Positions 5,876-7,727 of a stretch of DNA of 7,727 nt are shown here, in pieces (within the stretch, counting starts at the first letter, position 1; each line of letters opens with the position of its first letter). Source of the DNA: CAYLYP01 sp964387795 (lineage in GTDB: Bacteria; Bacteroidota; Bacteroidia; Bacteroidales; UBA7960); contig CAYLYP010000116.1 in assembly GCA_964387795.1 (NCBI GenBank), positions 1 through 7,727 of the forward strand, written 5' to 3'. The translations under genes and the position numbers were made by a program. Under the pieces are notes generated by a model that worked only from the letters and a program-made list of their open reading frames with translations, searched no databases and was not told the origin of the DNA.

Positions 5876-5904
5876 TTGAATTTGTAAATTAATTGCTATT
5901 TTTA
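5876..5904 (+). promoter_or_regulatory. Candidate Bacteroidota-type promoter for the sCache-GAF-PAS gene
   Basis: TTG (5876-5878) is followed after 18 nt by TATTTTTA (5897-5904), which matches the -7 box TAnnTTTG except for its last base. The spacing is within the range known for Bacteroidota sigma-A promoters. It sits between repeat copy C and the short leader ORF, about 105 nt before the regulator start. One mismatch in such AT-rich DNA makes this only a candidate. Confidence 0.3.
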
Positions 5905-5931
5905 CATGATTAATTTTTACTTGTTTTAAAC

Positions 5932-6009
5932 ATGAAGATTAATTTTGAGTCAGGCATTTTAAAAAAAAAATTTCTCCCAAGAAAGTATTCAACTAAAATT
6001 TTTAAATAA
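5932..6009 (+). CDS. Possible 25-codon leader ORF abutting the regulator gene
   Basis: ATG at 5932 opens a 25-residue basic peptide (begins MKINFESGILKKKFL) whose TAA at 6007-6009 is immediately followed by the ATG of the next gene in the same frame. Both starts share ATGAAGATTA. A stop touching a start is the arrangement expected for translational coupling, but the ORF is short, has an A10 run at 5961-5970, and could be accidental. An alternative is that the regulator once had a longer N-terminus now cut by a stop. Confidence 0.25.
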   Translation: MKINFESGILKKKFLPRKYSTKIFK

Positions 6010-7727
6010 ATGAAGATTACATCCCGTTTCAGGCAAATAAAAATATCGACAAGGATACTATACATGATTTTCATGTTGGTTTTGTTGATATTTGGAATTG
6101 TATCCATTTTTGCGTTAAGCTTTAATGATGCGAAAAAATATAGCATTACCCAGATAGGTCAGACCATATTTGATTATCAGAAGGAGAAGCTTCAGATAGC
6201 CACGCATTCAATAGCTGTAGGATTGGGTGATATGATCAATGATACCTTAAGTCAGGAAGAAAAAGAAGAGTTTGTTATAAAAGCAATAGATAAAATTCGT
6301 TTTGAAGAAGATGAGTCGGGTTATTTCTTTGTATATAGAGGGACTATTAATATTGCCCATCCATTAAGAAAGGAATTCAGGGGGACTGACAGGGGGAATA
6401 CTGCCGATCCCAATGGGGTCAAATATATTAAATTGCTTTCGGAAAAGGCAGTTAAAGGTGGTGGTTTTGTTGAATACTCTTTTGATAAACCGGGCAAAGG
6501 GATACAGCCCAAGATTAGTTATTGTGAAATGATCCCTGGAAGTGATATGTGGATTTCTTCGGGGATTTATATTGATAATATCACAGAAAACCAATTGATA
6601 ATTGAAAATGAATTTAACAGCAAGAATAATCAGGCACTTATACGGATTTTTATTATTGTGTTTATTGTATTGTTTGTTATTGTTATTCCTTTTTCAATAA
6701 CTGTAAGGAAAAGCATTAAAAAAGGAGTCGAAGAAACAATAAAAGTAACAACAGCTTTTTCATCCGGTGATTTTTTTATTGAAATGCCTGAATCGCATAA
6801 AGATGAACTTGGGATTATTAACGAATCGCTAAATAATTTAAAGACCAATCTTGTAAAAGCAGCTGATTTTGCAGAAAAAATTGGTGAAGGGGTTTTTGAT
6901 GTTGATTTTACGGTACTAGGCGCTAATGATGTATTGGGGAATTCACTGGTGCGTATGAGGGATAGCCTGAAGAAAGCACAACATGAGGATAGCCTGCGCC
7001 AAAAGGAAGAGGAAAAAAGGAATTGGGCTACGATAGGACAGGCTAAATTTGCAGATATCCTTCGTCAGGACAATTCAGACATTAATAAATTATCGTTTAA
7101 TGTAATCCTGAACCTTGTAAAATATCTGAATGCCAATCAGGGAGGCCTTTTTATACTGAATGATGACAATCAAAATGATGTTTTCCTAGAAATGAAAGCC
7201 TGTTATGCTTATGACAGGCAAAAATTTCTTACAAAAAAAATTCTCCCGGGAGAGGGATTGGTAGGAACCTGTTACCTTGAAAAAAACAGAATATATCTGA
7301 CCGATGTACCCCAGGATTATATTCATATTACCTCTGGCCTTGGACAGGAAAACCCGGATTGTATCCTAATTGTTCCACTTGTATTTAATGAAAGCGTGTT
7401 TGGGGTTATCGAAATTGCTTCTTTTGAGCGATTTGAGGATTATCAGATTGCTTTTGTTGAAAAAGTAGCCGAGAGCATTGCATCGACAATAAGCACTGTT
7501 AAAATAAACCTCAGGACCAGTTTTCTTCTTGAACAATCACAGCAACAAGCTGAAGAAATGAAAGCCCAGGAAGAAGAAATGAGGCAAAACATGGAAGAGA
7601 TGAATGCCACCCAGGAAGAAATGGCACGCAAGGAAGGTAAGCTTAAAAGCCTCACTGAAACGGCTGATAGCTTTTTATGTATTGCTGAATATGATTCAAA
7701 TGGATGTTTTGTAAAGATTAATCAGAA
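6010..7727 (+). CDS. Membrane sensory regulator, sCache_2-HAMP-GAF-coiled coil-PAS (3' end missing)
   Basis: The frame runs open from ATG 6010 to the window end, giving 572 residues so far. Parts: basic N-terminus, TM1 at about 17-37, a periplasmic sCache_2-type sensor at about 45-195 (ESGYFFVY at 102-109, DPNG at 133-136, DMWISSGIYIDN at 179-190), and TM2 at about 209-231. A HAMP at about 232-283 has the DELG motif but lacks the usual Pro after the membrane. A HAMP-like second helical unit lies at about 284-330, a GAF domain at about 355-500, and a Glu/Gln/Met-rich coiled coil at about 500-548. The beginning of a PAS domain follows (SFLCIAEYDSNGCFVKINQ, 554-572). No MCP tip is present. In the Bacteroidota proteins I recall with this build, the C-terminus is a histidine kinase, a PP2C/SpoIIE phosphatase, a cyclase or more PAS domains; the window does not show which. 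The start is fixed by an in-frame stop just upstream. The sensor shares 41 of 59 aligned residues with that of the first receptor. Confidence 0.9.
   Translation, partial: MKITSRFRQIKISTRILYMIFMLVLLIFGIVSIFALSFNDAKKYSITQIGQTIFDYQKEKLQIATHSIAVGLGDMINDTLSQEEKEEFVIKAIDKIRFEEDESGYFFVYRGTINIAHPLRKEFRGTDRGNTADPNGVKYIKLLSEKAVKGGGFVEYSFDKPGKGIQPKISYCEMIPGSDMWISSGIYIDNITENQLIIENEFNSKNNQALIRIFIIVFIVLFVIVIPFSITVRKSIKKGVEETIKVTTAFSSGDFFIEMPESHKDELGIINESLNNLKTNLVKAADFAEKIGEGVFDVDFTVLGANDVLGNSLVRMRDSLKKAQHEDSLRQKEEEKRNWATIGQAKFADILRQDNSDINKLSFNVILNLVKYLNANQGGLFILNDDNQNDVFLEMKACYAYDRQKFLTKKILPGEGLVGTCYLEKNRIYLTDVPQDYIHITSGLGQENPDCILIVPLVFNESVFGVIEIASFERFEDYQIAFVEKVAESIASTISTVKINLRTSFLLEQSQQQAEEMKAQEEEMRQNMEEMNATQEEMARKEGKLKSLTETADSFLCIAEYDSNGCFVKINQ

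Noticed and set aside
5910..6146. 78-codon minus-strand ORF across the regulator start
   Set aside because: It overlaps the well-supported receptor-like gene on the + strand, and its content is that expected from the complement of AT-rich coding DNA.
6010..7727. Calling the last gene a histidine kinase or phosphatase
   Set aside because: The window ends at the start of the PAS domain. No H-box, ATPase or PP2C motif is visible, so the output type cannot be stated.

Overview
The window looks like chromosomal DNA of a member of the Bacteroidota. It is AT-rich, start codons sit behind A/T-rich leaders with no clear Shine-Dalgarno sequence, and there is an outer-membrane beta-barrel of the Gcw_chp type ending in Phe. 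The last gene carries a HAMP-GAF-coiled-coil-PAS arrangement that I associate with multidomain regulators of this phylum. The lineage call is an inference from style, not from a marker gene.

Layout, left to right, all genes on the + strand. (1) 1-1355: 3' part of a chemoreceptor (methyl-accepting chemotaxis protein, MCP) with the end of an sCache_2-type sensor, a membrane segment, HAMP, a complete signalling domain and a C-terminal CheR-binding-type pentapeptide. (2) 1356-1760: terminator plus one copy of an extragenic repeat. (3) 1761-2474: Gcw_chp-like outer-membrane protein with signal peptide. (4) 2574-4670: complete second chemoreceptor with a dCache-type sensor, nearly the same signalling domain as the first, and the same kind of tail. 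(5) 4671-6009: 1.3 kb without a convincing gene. It holds a 21-bp stem hairpin, an inverted degenerate copy of the repeat, a short 11-bp periodic array, a doubtful 46-codon ORF, two tandem 93-bp copies of the repeat and a 25-codon leader-like ORF. (6) 6010-7727: 5' part of a large membrane-bound regulator with an sCache_2 sensor very similar to that of gene 1, then HAMP, GAF, coiled coil and the start of a PAS domain; its output domain lies beyond the window.

Taken together this is a sensory cluster. Two MCPs with different sensors feed what must be a common chemotaxis complex, since their signalling domains are about 91% identical over the tip and C-terminal helix. A non-MCP regulator reads, through a near-copy of the first MCP's sensor, probably the same ligand class into another pathway. 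The most unusual non-coding feature is a family of four ~90-bp extragenic repeats with two conserved inverted-repeat pairs each, present in all three spacings around the receptor genes except the 99-nt one. No rRNA, tRNA, CRISPR array or intact insertion sequence was seen.
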